Shown: positions 36,252 through 45,371 of the stretch, piece after piece
How the letters are laid out: each line of letters opens with the position of its first letter
How positions within the stretch are numbered: position 1 is the first letter of the stretch
Assembly (NCBI RefSeq): GCF_014534645.1
Contig: NZ_JACVQF010000231.1
Span: forward strand, 1-64,000
Origin: Streptomyces griseicoloratus
Lineage (GTDB): Bacteria; Actinomycetota; Actinomycetes; Streptomycetales; Streptomycetaceae
Direction of reading: 5' to 3'
Length of the DNA: 64,000 nt
The notes under the pieces: generated by a model
Told to the model about the DNA's origin: nothing
Databases searched by the model: none
What the model saw: only the letters and a program-made list of their open reading frames with translations
Position numbers and translations under genes: made by a program

Positions 36252-37679
36252 TCAGCTGTCGAAGCCGAGGCCCAGCCTGTCCATCGCCCGCAGCCACAGG
36301 TTGCGCCGGCCGTCGTGCTCGTCCGCGCGGGCCAGCGACCACTTGGTGAGGGCGATGCCGGTCCAGGCGAAGGGCTCGGGCGGGAACGGCAGCGGCTTCT
36401 TGCGGACCATCTCCAGTTCGGTGCGCTCGGTGCGCTCCCCTGCCAGCAGGTCCAGCATCACCTCGGCGCCGAACCGGGTCGCGCCCACGCCCAGGCCGGT
36501 GTACCCGGCGGCGTAGGCGACGCGGCCCCGGTGGGCGGTGCCGAAGAACGCCGAGAAGCGGGAGCAGGTGTCGATCGCGCCACCCCACGCGTGCGTGAAG
36601 CGGACGCCCTCCAGCTGGGGGAAGCAGGTGAAGAAGTGCCGCGCGAGCTTGGCGTAGGTCTCCGGGCGGTCGTCGTACTCGGCGCGGACCCGGCCGCCGT
36701 AGGGGTAGATGGCGTCGTAGCCGCCCCACAGGATGCGGTTGTCGGCGGAGAGCCGGAAGTAGTGGAACTGGTTGGCCGAGTCGCCGAGTCCCTGGCGGTT
36801 CTTCCAGCCGATGGAGGCCAGTTGCCCGGCGGTGAGCGGTTCGGTCATCAGGGCGTAGTCGTACACCGGGACGGTGTAGGAGCGGACGCGCCGGACCAGG
36901 TTCGGGAAGATGTTCGTGCCGAGCGCGACCGTGCGGGCGCGGATCCCGCCGTAGGGGGTGCGTACGGCCATGCCGGCGCCGTACGGCCGCAGGGTCAGCG
37001 CGGGGGTGTGCTCGTAGAGGCGGACTCCCAGGCCGAGACAGACGCGCTTGAGGCCCCAGGCGAGCCTGGCCGGGTTCACCATGGCCACGCCCCTGCGGTC
37101 GTGCAGACCCGCCCGGAAGGTCGGGGAGTCGACCTGCTCCCGCACCGCCTCCGCGTCCAGGTACTCGATGCCGTCGGCGAGGCCCCGGCGGCGGATCTCC
37201 TCGTACCAGTCCTTCAGTTCCCGGGCCTGGTAGGGCTCGGTGGCGACGTCGATCTCGCCGGTGCGTTCGAAGTCGCAGTCGAGGGAGTGGCGGGCGACCG
37301 CCGCCTCGATCGCGTCGAGGTTGCGGACGCCCAGTTCCTCCAGCTTGTGGATCTCCTCCGGCCAGCGGGTGAGCCCGTTGGACAGGCCGTGGGTGAGGGA
37401 GGCGGCGCAGAACCCGCCGTTGCGGCCGGAGGCGGCCCAGCCCACCTCGCGGCCCTCCACGAGCACCACGTCCCGCTGCGGGTCGCGCTCCTTGGCGATC
37501 AGCGCGGTCCACAGCCCGCTGTAGCCGCCGCCCACGACCAGCAGGTCGCAGGTCTCCGCGCCGGTGAGGGCGGGCTCGGGGCGGGGCCGTGCGGGGTCGT
37601 CCAGCCAGTACGGGACCGGCTGGGCCTCGGAGAGGGATTTCGTCCAGTCGTTGCTGCGGCTCATGGCTCTCGGGGCCAT
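36252..37679 (-). CDS. FAD-dependent amine oxidoreductase (DAO family, PuuB-like)
   Basis: Flavoprotein of 475 residues. FAD-binding CDLLVVGGGYSGLWTAL is at about 44-60 and a second flavin region ends with YAAGYTGLGVGATRFGAE. PuuB-type enzymes oxidise gamma-glutamylputrescine or related amines. It directly follows the potABCD genes on the same strand (36 bp gap), so oxidation of an imported polyamine or its glutamyl derivative is likely. ATG 37679 is preceded by AGGGAG at eight bases. A covalent flavin link cannot be judged. Confidence 0.88.
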   Translation of the reverse strand: MAPRAMSRSNDWTKSLSEAQPVPYWLDDPARPRPEPALTGAETCDLLVVGGGYSGLWTALIAKERDPQRDVVLVEGREVGWAASGRNGGFCAASLTHGLSNGLTRWPEEIHKLEELGVRNLDAIEAAVARHSLDCDFERTGEIDVATEPYQARELKDWYEEIRRRGLADGIEYLDAEAVREQVDSPTFRAGLHDRRGVAMVNPARLAWGLKRVCLGLGVRLYEHTPALTLRPYGAGMAVRTPYGGIRARTVALGTNIFPNLVRRVRSYTVPVYDYALMTEPLTAGQLASIGWKNRQGLGDSANQFHYFRLSADNRILWGGYDAIYPYGGRVRAEYDDRPETYAKLARHFFTCFPQLEGVRFTHAWGGAIDTCSRFSAFFGTAHRGRVAYAAGYTGLGVGATRFGAEVMLDLLAGERTERTELEMVRKKPLPFPPEPFAWTGIALTKWSLARADEHDGRRNLWLRAMDRLGLGFDS

Positions 37680-37715
37680 GATTTCAACTCCCTACGAATG
37701 CGATACGCAGTGCCA

Positions 37716-38516
37716 TTACGCCTTGCGGCGATTTCGGCGGTTGCCGATGACCATGGAGGCCAGGACGAACAGTACGGCGACGACGAACATGGCCGTACCG
37801 ATGACGTTGATCTGAACGGGCGTTCCGCGCTGGGCCGAACCCCAGACGAACATCGGGAAGGTGACGGTCGAGCCCGCGTTGAAATTGGTGATGATGAAAT
37901 CGTCGAAGGAGAGCGCGAAGGCGAGCAGCGCCCCGGCGGCGATCCCGGGGGCCGCGATGGGCAGCGTGACCCGGACGAACGTCTGGAAGGGACCGGCGTA
38001 CAGGTCCTGTGCCGCCTGCTCCAGCCTCGGGTCCATCGACATCACGCGCGCCTTGACGGCGGTCACGACGAAGCTGAGGCAGAACATGATGTGGGCGATG
38101 AGGACCGTCCAGAAGCCCAGCTCGGCGCCCATGTTGAGGAACAGGGTGAGCAGCGAGGCGGCCATGACCACCTCGGGCATCGCCATCGGCAGGAAGATCA
38201 GCGAGTTGACGGCGCCGCGGGCGCGGAAGCGGTAGCGCACCAGCGCGAAGGCGATCGCCGTGCCGAGGGCCGTGGCGCCCAGCGTCGCCCAGAAGGCGAT
38301 CTGGAGGCTGAGCGAGAGCGAGCCGCACATGTCGGCGACACCGCACGGGTCCTTCCAGGCGTCCGTCGAGAACTGCTGCCATTCGTAGTTGAAACGCCCG
38401 TTGGGTTTGTTGAACGAGAACACCGTGACGATGACGTTCGGCAGCAGCAGATAAGCGAGCGTCAGCAGTCCGGCGATCACGACCAGATTGCGCTTGAGCC
38501 AGTTGACGAAGGTCAT
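37716..38516 (-). CDS. potC: polyamine ABC permease, PotC-like
   Basis: Inner-membrane subunit of 266 residues with six helices; the EAA loop is RLEQAAQDLYAGPFQTFVRVTLP. The N-terminus is short and the C-terminus basic (NRRNRRKA). Its ATG directly abuts the TAA of the preceding permease gene, so the two are translated in series. Part of an importer for spermidine or putrescine. Confidence 0.93.
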   Translation of the reverse strand: MTFVNWLKRNLVVIAGLLTLAYLLLPNVIVTVFSFNKPNGRFNYEWQQFSTDAWKDPCGVADMCGSLSLSLQIAFWATLGATALGTAIAFALVRYRFRARGAVNSLIFLPMAMPEVVMAASLLTLFLNMGAELGFWTVLIAHIMFCLSFVVTAVKARVMSMDPRLEQAAQDLYAGPFQTFVRVTLPIAAPGIAAGALLAFALSFDDFIITNFNAGSTVTFPMFVWGSAQRGTPVQINVIGTAMFVVAVLFVLASMVIGNRRNRRKA

Positions 38517-39446
38517 TTAAACCAGATCCTCCGTGCCGGACTTGCGGATGTAGACCGTGACCATGGCGAGGATCGCGGCCATGAGGATGAAGGAGAGCGC
38601 CGCGGCCGTCGGATAGTCCAGCACGCGCAGGAACTGGGACTGGATCACGTTGCCGATCATGCCGGTGTCGGCCGAGCCCAGCAGGGAGGCGTTGACGTAG
38701 TCGCCGGTGGCCGGGATGAAGGTGAGCAGCGTGCCGGAGACCACGCCGGGCATCGACAGCGGGAAGGTCACCTTGCGGAAGGTCGTGAAGGGCCTCGCGT
38801 ACAGGTCCCCCGCCGCCTCGTGGAGCCGTCCGTCGATGCGCTCCAGGGAGGTGTACAGCGGCAGGATCATGAAGGGGAGGAAGTTGTACGTCAGACCGCA
38901 GACCACGGCCAGCGGGGTGGCCAGCACCCGGTCGCCGGCGGTCCAGCCGAGCCAACTGGTGACGTCCAGGACGTGCAGCGTGTTGAGGGCGCCGACGACC
39001 GGGCCGCCGTCCGCGAGGATCGTCTTCCAGGCCAGGGTGCGGATCAGGAAGCTGGTGAAGAACGGCGCGATCACCAGGATCATGATCAGGTTGCGCCAGC
39101 GGCCGGCCCGGAACGCGATCAGGTAGGCCAGCGGGTAGCCGAGCAGCAGGCACAGGACGGTGGCGGAGGCGGCGTAGGCGACCGAGCGCAGGAACTGCGG
39201 CCAGTACTCGGACAGGGCGTCCCAGTAGGTCGCGAAGTGCCAGGTGACCTTGTAGCCCTCCTCCAGGGAGCCCGTCTGCACGGACGTGGAGGCCTGGTAG
39301 ATCATCGGCAGCGCGAAGAAGACGACCAGCCACAGGATGCCGGGCAGCAACAGCCAGTACGGCGTCAGGCGGCCGCGTCTGCGCGGGGGCTTCTTCTCCG
39401 GTGCGGCCGGGGCGAGGGGCGGTGGCGCCTCGGTGAGCGTCGACAT
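38517..39446 (-). CDS. potB: polyamine ABC permease, PotB-like
   Basis: Inner-membrane subunit of 309 residues with a 25-residue Pro/Arg-rich cytoplasmic tail before the first helix. The EAA loop is GRLHEAAGDLYARPFTTFRKVTFP. The ATG at 39446 shares one base with the stop of the ATPase gene (TGATG). Forms the channel with the PotC-like protein. Confidence 0.93.
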   Translation of the reverse strand: MSTLTEAPPPLAPAAPEKKPPRRRGRLTPYWLLLPGILWLVVFFALPMIYQASTSVQTGSLEEGYKVTWHFATYWDALSEYWPQFLRSVAYAASATVLCLLLGYPLAYLIAFRAGRWRNLIMILVIAPFFTSFLIRTLAWKTILADGGPVVGALNTLHVLDVTSWLGWTAGDRVLATPLAVVCGLTYNFLPFMILPLYTSLERIDGRLHEAAGDLYARPFTTFRKVTFPLSMPGVVSGTLLTFIPATGDYVNASLLGSADTGMIGNVIQSQFLRVLDYPTAAALSFILMAAILAMVTVYIRKSGTEDLV

Positions 39447-40612
39447 CAGGCCGCCTCCTCCTCGGCCACGCCCGCGTCGATGTCCTGGGCCGCGTCCAGG
39501 CCGAAGGTGTGCGCCGGGTTCCAGTGCAGGACGACGTCGGCGCCGGGCACCAGCCGGGGGTCGCGGTCGATGTTCTGGACGTAGACCTCGAACCCGGGGC
39601 AGGCCGCGCAGTCGACGACGTACTGCGTGGAGACGCCGATGAAGCTCGTGTTGGCGATCTTGCCGGTGATGCGGTTGCGTCCCTCGGGGACGGTCCCGGC
39701 CTCGTCCGCGTGCGTCAGGCCGATCTTCTCCGGGCGCACGCCGACCAGCACCTTGCCGCCGGTCGTCGTCGCGGCGGAACACCGCTCGGCCGGCAGGACC
39801 AGCTTGTCGCCGGCCGCCTTCACCACGATGTCGTCGCCGCTCGTGGAGTCGACCTCGGCCTCGATGAGGTTGGAGGTGCCCAGGAAGTTGGCGACGAAGG
39901 TGGTCCGCGGGTTCTCGTACAGGTCGGCGGGCGCGCCCAGTTGTTCGACGCGGCCCCCGTTCATCACGGCGACCGTGTCGGCCATCGTCATGGCCTCCTC
40001 CTGGTCGTGCGTGACGTGCACGAAGGTGATGCCGACCTCCGTCTGGATGCGCTTGAGCTCCAGCTGCATCTGGCGGCGCAGCTTCAGGTCCAGCGCGCCG
40101 AGCGGTTCGTCCAGGAGCAGCACCTTGGGGTGGTTGATCAGCGCGCGGGCGACCGCGACGCGCTGTTGCTGGCCGCCGGAGAGCTGGTGCGGCTTCTTGC
40201 GGGCCTGCTCGCCGAGCTGGACGAGGTCGAGCATCTCCTCGACCTGCTTCTTCACGCTCTTGATGCCGCGCCGGCGCAGGCCGAAGGCGACGTTCTCGAA
40301 GATGTCCAGGTGCGGGAAGAGGGCGTAGGACTGGAAGACGGTGTTCACCGGCCGTTTGTACGGCGGGAGCGCCGTGACGTCCTGGTCGCCGAGGTGGACC
40401 GTGCCCGTGCTGGGCTCCTCCAGCCCGGCGATCATGCGCAGGGTCGTGGTCTTGCCGCAGCCGGAGGCGCCGAGCAGGGCGAAGAAGGAACCCTGGGGCA
40501 CGGTGAGGTCGAGCGGGTGCACGGCGGTGAAGGAGCCGTAGGTCTTGCTGATGCCGGAGAGGCGGACGTCGCCGCCGCGGTCCGTCGCGTCTGTCGTCTT
40601 CATCGTCGTCAC
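39446..40612 (-). CDS. potA: polyamine ABC ATPase, PotA-like
   Basis: Cytoplasmic motor of 388 residues. Walker A GASGCGKTT, signature LSGGQQQR, Walker B LLLDEP and the H-loop HVTHDQEEAM are intact, followed by a TOBE domain from about 270 (GVRPEKIGL). GTG 40612 is taken as start because it overlaps the PotD stop (GTGA); an ATG three codons later is also possible. Unlike the glycan importer, this system has its own ATPase. Confidence 0.94.
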   Translation of the reverse strand: MTTMKTTDATDRGGDVRLSGISKTYGSFTAVHPLDLTVPQGSFFALLGASGCGKTTTLRMIAGLEEPSTGTVHLGDQDVTALPPYKRPVNTVFQSYALFPHLDIFENVAFGLRRRGIKSVKKQVEEMLDLVQLGEQARKKPHQLSGGQQQRVAVARALINHPKVLLLDEPLGALDLKLRRQMQLELKRIQTEVGITFVHVTHDQEEAMTMADTVAVMNGGRVEQLGAPADLYENPRTTFVANFLGTSNLIEAEVDSTSGDDIVVKAAGDKLVLPAERCSAATTTGGKVLVGVRPEKIGLTHADEAGTVPEGRNRITGKIANTSFIGVSTQYVVDCAACPGFEVYVQNIDRDPRLVPGADVVLHWNPAHTFGLDAAQDIDAGVAEEEAA

Positions 40613-41856
40613 GCCCCAGTGAGCTTCGCGAACTTCTCTTCGTAGGCCGTCTCTTCCTTCGAGCTCAGGGAGCGGAAGGCATGGGACTGGGCCTGCATGG
40701 CCTTGTCGGGAATGATCAGCGGGTTGTTCGCCGCGTCCTCGTCGATCTTCGCAAGCTCCGCCCGTACGCCCTCGACGGGACAGACGTAGTTGATGTAGGC
40801 GGCGAGTTCGGCGGCCGGGCCGGGCTCGTAGTAGTAGTCGATGAGCCGCTCGGCGTTCTCCTTGTGCCGGGCCTTGTTGGGGATCAGCATGCTGTCGCTC
40901 GACGTGATGTAGCCGCTGTCCGGGATGAGGAAGTCGACGTCCGGGCTGTCCGCCTTGAGCTGGACCACGTCACCGGCCCAGGCCAGACAGGCCGCGAAGT
41001 CGCCCTTGGTGAGGTCGGAGGTGTAGTCGTTCCCGGTGAAGCGGCGTATCTGGCCGCTGTCGACGGCCTTCTGCAGCCGGGCGATCGCCGCGTCGTAGTC
41101 GTCGTCGGAGAAGCGGCCCGGGTCCTTGCCCATGTCGAGCAGCGTCATGCCGATGCTGTCGCGCATCTCGGTGAGGAAGCCGACACGCCCCTTGAGCTTC
41201 GGGTTGTCGAGCAGGTCGGAGACCGACGTCACCTCGATGCCGTCCAGGGCCTTCTTGTTGTAGGCGATGACGGTCGAGATGCCCTGCCAGGGGTACGAGT
41301 AGGCGCGGCCGGGGTCCCAGTCGGGGCTGCGGAACTGCTGCGACAGGTTGGCGAAGGCGTGCGGCAGGTTGGACGGGTCCAGCTTCTGGACCCAGCCCAG
41401 ACGGATCAGGCGGGCGGCCAGCCAGTCGGTGAGCACGACGATGTCGCGGCCGGTGTCCTGGCCGGCGGCGAGCTGCGGCTGGATCTTGCCGAAGAACTCG
41501 TTGTTGTCGTTGATGTCCTCGGTGTACTTGACCTTGATCCCGGTCCGCTTGGTGAACGCCTCCAGCGTCGGATGCCGCTTGCCGCTGTCGTCGACGTCCA
41601 TGTACTCGGTCCAGTTGGAGAAGTTGACCTCCTTCTCCTTCGCCGAGTGGTCCTCGGCGGACGTGCCGCCCTCGGTCTTGCCCGCCGCGGGGATGCCGCA
41701 GGCGCTCAGCGCCCCGAGTCCGCCGACCGCGAGCGCGCCCCCGGCGGAGGCGCGCAGCAGCGAGCGCCGGGTGAGGGCGGCCCTGCCGTTCCTGAAGCTG
41801 CGCCGCATGGCGGCCACTTGGGCCGGGGACAGGCGGTCGGGCTCGTACTGCTCCAT
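40609..41856 (-). CDS. potD: polyamine-binding lipoprotein, PotD-like
   Basis: Extracellular binding protein of 415 residues. An extended N-terminus precedes a Tat motif (TRRSLLRAS, Arg30-31) and a lipobox ending at C53 (ALSAC). Family signatures FSNWTEYMD and RRFTGNDYTSDL are present. ATG 41856. It is first of the coupled potDABC set and 55 bp after an aldehyde dehydrogenase gene, suggesting one operon from about 43.4 to 36.2 kb. A close paralogue is at 47.3-48.5 kb. Confidence 0.93.
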   Translation of the reverse strand: MEQYEPDRLSPAQVAAMRRSFRNGRAALTRRSLLRASAGGALAVGGLGALSACGIPAAGKTEGGTSAEDHSAKEKEVNFSNWTEYMDVDDSGKRHPTLEAFTKRTGIKVKYTEDINDNNEFFGKIQPQLAAGQDTGRDIVVLTDWLAARLIRLGWVQKLDPSNLPHAFANLSQQFRSPDWDPGRAYSYPWQGISTVIAYNKKALDGIEVTSVSDLLDNPKLKGRVGFLTEMRDSIGMTLLDMGKDPGRFSDDDYDAAIARLQKAVDSGQIRRFTGNDYTSDLTKGDFAACLAWAGDVVQLKADSPDVDFLIPDSGYITSSDSMLIPNKARHKENAERLIDYYYEPGPAAELAAYINYVCPVEGVRAELAKIDEDAANNPLIIPDKAMQAQSHAFRSLSSKEETAYEEKFAKLTGA

Positions 41857-41911
41857 GCGCGTGGTTGCCCTTTCGGGTGGGTCGGCCGTGGTCGGCGGCC
41901 TGTGGTGATGA

Positions 41912-43447
41912 CTATCGGTCCCCGAAGACCGTGCGGTGCCAGTTCTTGCGCACCACCGCGGTGTTGTCGAACATGACGTGCTTGACCTGCGTGTACTCCT
42001 CGAACGAGTACGCGGACATGTCCTTGCCGAAGCCGGACGCCTTGTAACCGCCGTGCGGCATCTCGCTGATGATCGGGATGTGGTCGTTGACCCACACGCA
42101 GCCCGCCTTGATCTCGCGGGTGGCGCGGTTCGCGCGGTAGACGTCCCGGCTCCAGGCGGAGGCGGCGAGCCCGTACGGCGTGTCGTTGGCCAGCCGGATG
42201 CCCTCGTCGTCACCGTCGAAGGGCAGGACGACCAGGACGGGTCCGAAGATCTCGGACTGGACGACCTCGCTGTCCTGGGCGGCGTCGGCGATGAGCGTGG
42301 GCCGGTAGTACGCGCCGTTCTTCAGGTCGCCCTGCGGGGCCTCACCGCCGGTCACCACGCGCGCGTAGGAGCGTGCCCGGTCGACGAAGCCGGCGACGCG
42401 GTCCCGCTGGACGTGGCTGACCAGCGGGCCGAGGTCGGTGTCCGGCGCGAAGGGGTCGCCGACGCGGACGGTGTCCATGAGGGCGGCGGTCCTCTCGACG
42501 AACGCCTCGTACAGGGGCCGCTGCACGTACGCGCGCGTGGCGGCGGTGCAGTCCTGGCCGGTGTTGATGAGCGCGCCCGCCACCGCGCCGTTGACGGCGG
42601 CGTCCAGGTCGGCGTCGTCGAAGACGACGAAGGGCGCCTTGCCGCCGAGTTCCAGGTGGAGGCGCTTGACGGTGGCGGTGGCGACCTCGGCGACGCGCTT
42701 GCCGACGGCGGTGGAGCCGGTGAAGGAGGTCATGGCGACGTCGGGGTGTCCGACGAGGTGCTCGCCGGCCTCCCGTCCGGTGCCGGTGACGATGTTGATC
42801 ACGCCGTCGGGGATGCCGGCCTCGGTGGCGGCCTGCGCGAACATCAGGGAGGTGAGGGGGGTGATCTCGGCGGGCTTGAGGACGATGGTGTTGCCCGCGG
42901 CGATCGCCGGGAGGATCTTCCACGCGGCCATCTGGAGGGGGTAGTTCCAGGGCGCGATGGAACCGACGACGCCGATCGGCTCGCGGCGGACGTACGACGT
43001 GTGGTCGCCGGAGTACTCGCCGGCCGACTGCCCCTGCAGATGCCGGGCGGCACCGGCGAAGAAGGCCGTGTTGTCGACCGTGCCCGGCACGTCGAACTCG
43101 CGGGTCAGCTTCAGCGGTTTGCCGCACTGCAGGGACTCGGCGCGGGCGAAGTCCTCGGCGCGGTCGGCGAGTACGGCGGCGAACCGGTGCAGGGCGTCGG
43201 ACCGCTCGCCGGGGGTGGCGCCGGCCCAGCCGGGGAAGGCCTCCCGGGCGGCGGCGACGGCCGCGTCGACGTCGGCGGTGCCGGCCAGTTCGTAGGTGAG
43301 GACCGCTTCCGCGGTCGCCGGGTCGACGACGGTGTGCGTGCGTCCGGACGTGCCCTTGGTCAGACGGCCGGCGATGTACTGAGCCCCGTCCGCGAAGCGG
43401 TCCTGGGCCGGGAATCGGTCCGGGCTGGCATGGGCAGGGTGGTACAT
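41912..43447 (-). CDS. aldehyde dehydrogenase, gamma-aminobutyraldehyde type
   Basis: NAD-dependent enzyme of 511 residues. IAPWNYPLQMAAWK, general base in LELGGKAP and catalytic Cys in NTGQDCTAATR are all present. Closest in style to PatD/PuuC enzymes that oxidise (glutamyl-)aminobutyraldehyde. ATG 43447 has GAGGAG six bases upstream. It heads the leftward run into potDABC and the FAD oxidoreductase, completing uptake, amine oxidation and aldehyde oxidation in one unit. Confidence 0.92.
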   Translation of the reverse strand: MYHPAHASPDRFPAQDRFADGAQYIAGRLTKGTSGRTHTVVDPATAEAVLTYELAGTADVDAAVAAAREAFPGWAGATPGERSDALHRFAAVLADRAEDFARAESLQCGKPLKLTREFDVPGTVDNTAFFAGAARHLQGQSAGEYSGDHTSYVRREPIGVVGSIAPWNYPLQMAAWKILPAIAAGNTIVLKPAEITPLTSLMFAQAATEAGIPDGVINIVTGTGREAGEHLVGHPDVAMTSFTGSTAVGKRVAEVATATVKRLHLELGGKAPFVVFDDADLDAAVNGAVAGALINTGQDCTAATRAYVQRPLYEAFVERTAALMDTVRVGDPFAPDTDLGPLVSHVQRDRVAGFVDRARSYARVVTGGEAPQGDLKNGAYYRPTLIADAAQDSEVVQSEIFGPVLVVLPFDGDDEGIRLANDTPYGLAASAWSRDVYRANRATREIKAGCVWVNDHIPIISEMPHGGYKASGFGKDMSAYSFEEYTQVKHVMFDNTAVVRKNWHRTVFGDR

Positions 43448-43648
43448 GTCGCTCTCCTCGGTGCCCCGGCGAAGGGGGCCGGCGTGGCTCGGGCTCGATG
43501 TGAGTGCCGATCCTGACAGAGCAGTCGACCCCCAACAAGTGATTCCGTTGTTGCCTTTTGGTTACGCGACGGAATCTGTCGACCAGGTGTCGAGTCACCA
43601 CGGAAAAGGGCGGACGGAGTGTCAGTGGCGCGTGCCAGACTCGCGTGC

Positions 43649-44239
43649 ATGGAGGAGATCACGGGGGCGGCGGTGGAGATCATCGACAGCAGGGAGGCCC
43701 TGCTCAGGCGGGTCCGGGCGGGGGACGGGCCGAGGATCAAGTACCTCTGCTTCTGGGGGCACCGGCCGCGGCCGGACGGCCGGATCGGGGCGAGCTGCCT
43801 GAGCCAGTGGTGGCCTTCGCCGTTCACGGTGGACGGGGTGGAGTACGCGACCGCCGAGCACTGGATGATGGCGGCCAAGGCGCGGCTCTTCGACGACCCG
43901 GAGGCGGAGCGGCGGGTGCTGACCGCGGAGCATCCCGCCCAGGCCAAGAAGGCGGGGCGGCTCGTGCGGGGCTTCGACGAAGCGGTGTGGGAGCGGGAGC
44001 GGTTCCGGATCGTGGTCGAGGGCAGCGTCCACAAGTTCGCCTCGGACCCCGCCCTGCGCGGTTTTCTGCTGGGCACGGGCGAGCGGGTGCTGGTGGAGGC
44101 GAGCCCGGTGGACCGGGTGTGGGGCATCGGGCTGGCCGCCGACGACGAGCGGGCGGTGGACCCGGAGCGGTGGCGCGGGCCGAACCTGCTGGGGTTCGCG
44201 CTGATGGAGGCGCGCAGACGGCTGCGGACCGCGCGCTGA
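43649..44239 (+). CDS. NADAR-family protein (YbiA-like)
   Basis: Cytosolic protein of 196 residues with the NADAR fold, a family linked to hydrolysis of N-glycosides (riboflavin intermediates, ADP-ribose adducts). Seen: CFWGHRP, the aromatic/Glu region VEYATAEHWMMAAKARLF, and VWGIGLAADD. ATG 43649 is favoured: a CAGACT box ends seven bases before it, as in leaderless Streptomyces mRNAs. A GTG at 43619 is an alternative. Divergent from the aldehyde dehydrogenase gene; role here unknown. Confidence 0.85.
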   Translation: MEEITGAAVEIIDSREALLRRVRAGDGPRIKYLCFWGHRPRPDGRIGASCLSQWWPSPFTVDGVEYATAEHWMMAAKARLFDDPEAERRVLTAEHPAQAKKAGRLVRGFDEAVWERERFRIVVEGSVHKFASDPALRGFLLGTGERVLVEASPVDRVWGIGLAADDERAVDPERWRGPNLLGFALMEARRRLRTAR

Positions 44240-44261
44240 GGGGCCCGTCCGCCCGCGTGGC

Positions 44262-45218
44262 CTACCCGGTGACGATCACCAGCACGCCGAAGCCGACGCC
44301 GAGGACGATGCCGGCGGCTCCGCAGATGATGCCGGCCAGCGCCTGGCCCGGGTTGGTGGCCTCGCCCCGGCGGGCCTTGCCGCGGCCGACCGCGCCGAAG
44401 ACCACACCCAGAATGCCCAGGATGATCGCGAGCGGCCACAGGCAGAAGACGACGGCCGCGAGGATGCCGAGCACGAGTCCGGCCGTGCCCGGCCCGTTGC
44501 TCGGCATCGGCCCCATGCCGGGCCAGCCGTAGTAGCCCTGCGGGCCCCCGTAGCCGGCCTGGCCCGGGTGGCCGTAGCCGCCGGGGTAGCCGTAGGGGAC
44601 CTGGCCGGGGCCGTCCGGGGCGATGGGCGGCGGCGGGACGGCCGCCTGGTCCCGGGCGTGGGGAGCGGCTGCGGCGGGCGGCGCGAACGGGCCGGCGGGG
44701 CCGGCTGCGGAGGCGTCGGCGCCCGGCGCGGCGAAGGGGTTCTCGGGAGCACCCGCGGAGGCCGTCGGGCCCGGCGCGGCGAAGGGGTTGGCCGGACCGC
44801 TCGCCGGGGACGGGCCGGCCGGCGGGGCGAACGGGCCGGCGGCCGGCATCGCGTCGGCCTGCGGTGCGGGGCTCGTCCACGGCCGCGACGGCGCAGTGGG
44901 CACCGGTGCCGGCGCCGAGGGCTCCGTGCCGCCCATGGCCGGCATCGCGGTGACCGTCTGCTGGTCGTGGACGGACGGGGCGGACCAGGGAGCCGGCCCG
45001 CCCGACGCCAATGTGCTCCCGGGGCCTGCGGGCTCGGACGCGGCGTCGCTCGCGGGCGGGCCTGCGAGCCGGTCCGCCGGGCCCGGCTTGCCGAGGTCCA
45101 CCCGGGAGGCCGCGTCCTCGGCGGCGGTGCCTGGTGAGACCGGCCGGGCCCCGGCGTCGTTCCCCGGTGCTTCCGGCGTGTGCGCATCGGCGGGCGGCGA
45201 CTGCGCGTCGTCGGACAT
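44262..45218 (-). CDS. Pro/Ala-rich DUF4190-type membrane protein
   Basis: Protein of 318 residues. The first ~215 residues are low-complexity, rich in Pro, Ala and Gly with repeated NPFAAPG units, then a Gly/Tyr-rich linker (YGYPGGYGHPGQAGYGG) and two C-terminal helices (about 245-275 and 290-318) with a basic GRGKARRGE loop, which is the DUF4190 pattern. ATG 45218 with GAGGGG about 11 bases upstream. Function unknown; the disordered part probably lies in the cytoplasm. Confidence 0.78.
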   Translation of the reverse strand: MSDDAQSPPADAHTPEAPGNDAGARPVSPGTAAEDAASRVDLGKPGPADRLAGPPASDAASEPAGPGSTLASGGPAPWSAPSVHDQQTVTAMPAMGGTEPSAPAPVPTAPSRPWTSPAPQADAMPAAGPFAPPAGPSPASGPANPFAAPGPTASAGAPENPFAAPGADASAAGPAGPFAPPAAAAPHARDQAAVPPPPIAPDGPGQVPYGYPGGYGHPGQAGYGGPQGYYGWPGMGPMPSNGPGTAGLVLGILAAVVFCLWPLAIILGILGVVFGAVGRGKARRGEATNPGQALAGIICGAAGIVLGVGFGVLVIVTG

Positions 45219-45371
45219 GCCTGGGGTCCCCTCTGTCGAACGTCCCGTCATGCTACGGCCCGTCCCCCTCCGGCCGCGGCCCGGCCTACGATGATCCCGA
45301 GTCACCGATCAGCCGATCACCGCGTCCCGCCCGGCCGTCACGGCCCGGGACGCCGTTCCGGGGAGGAACCC

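Noticed and set aside
36315-39584. Plus-strand frame antisense to the FAD oxidoreductase and permease genes
   Set aside because: No recognisable domain; opposite strand encodes complete, coupled transporter genes.
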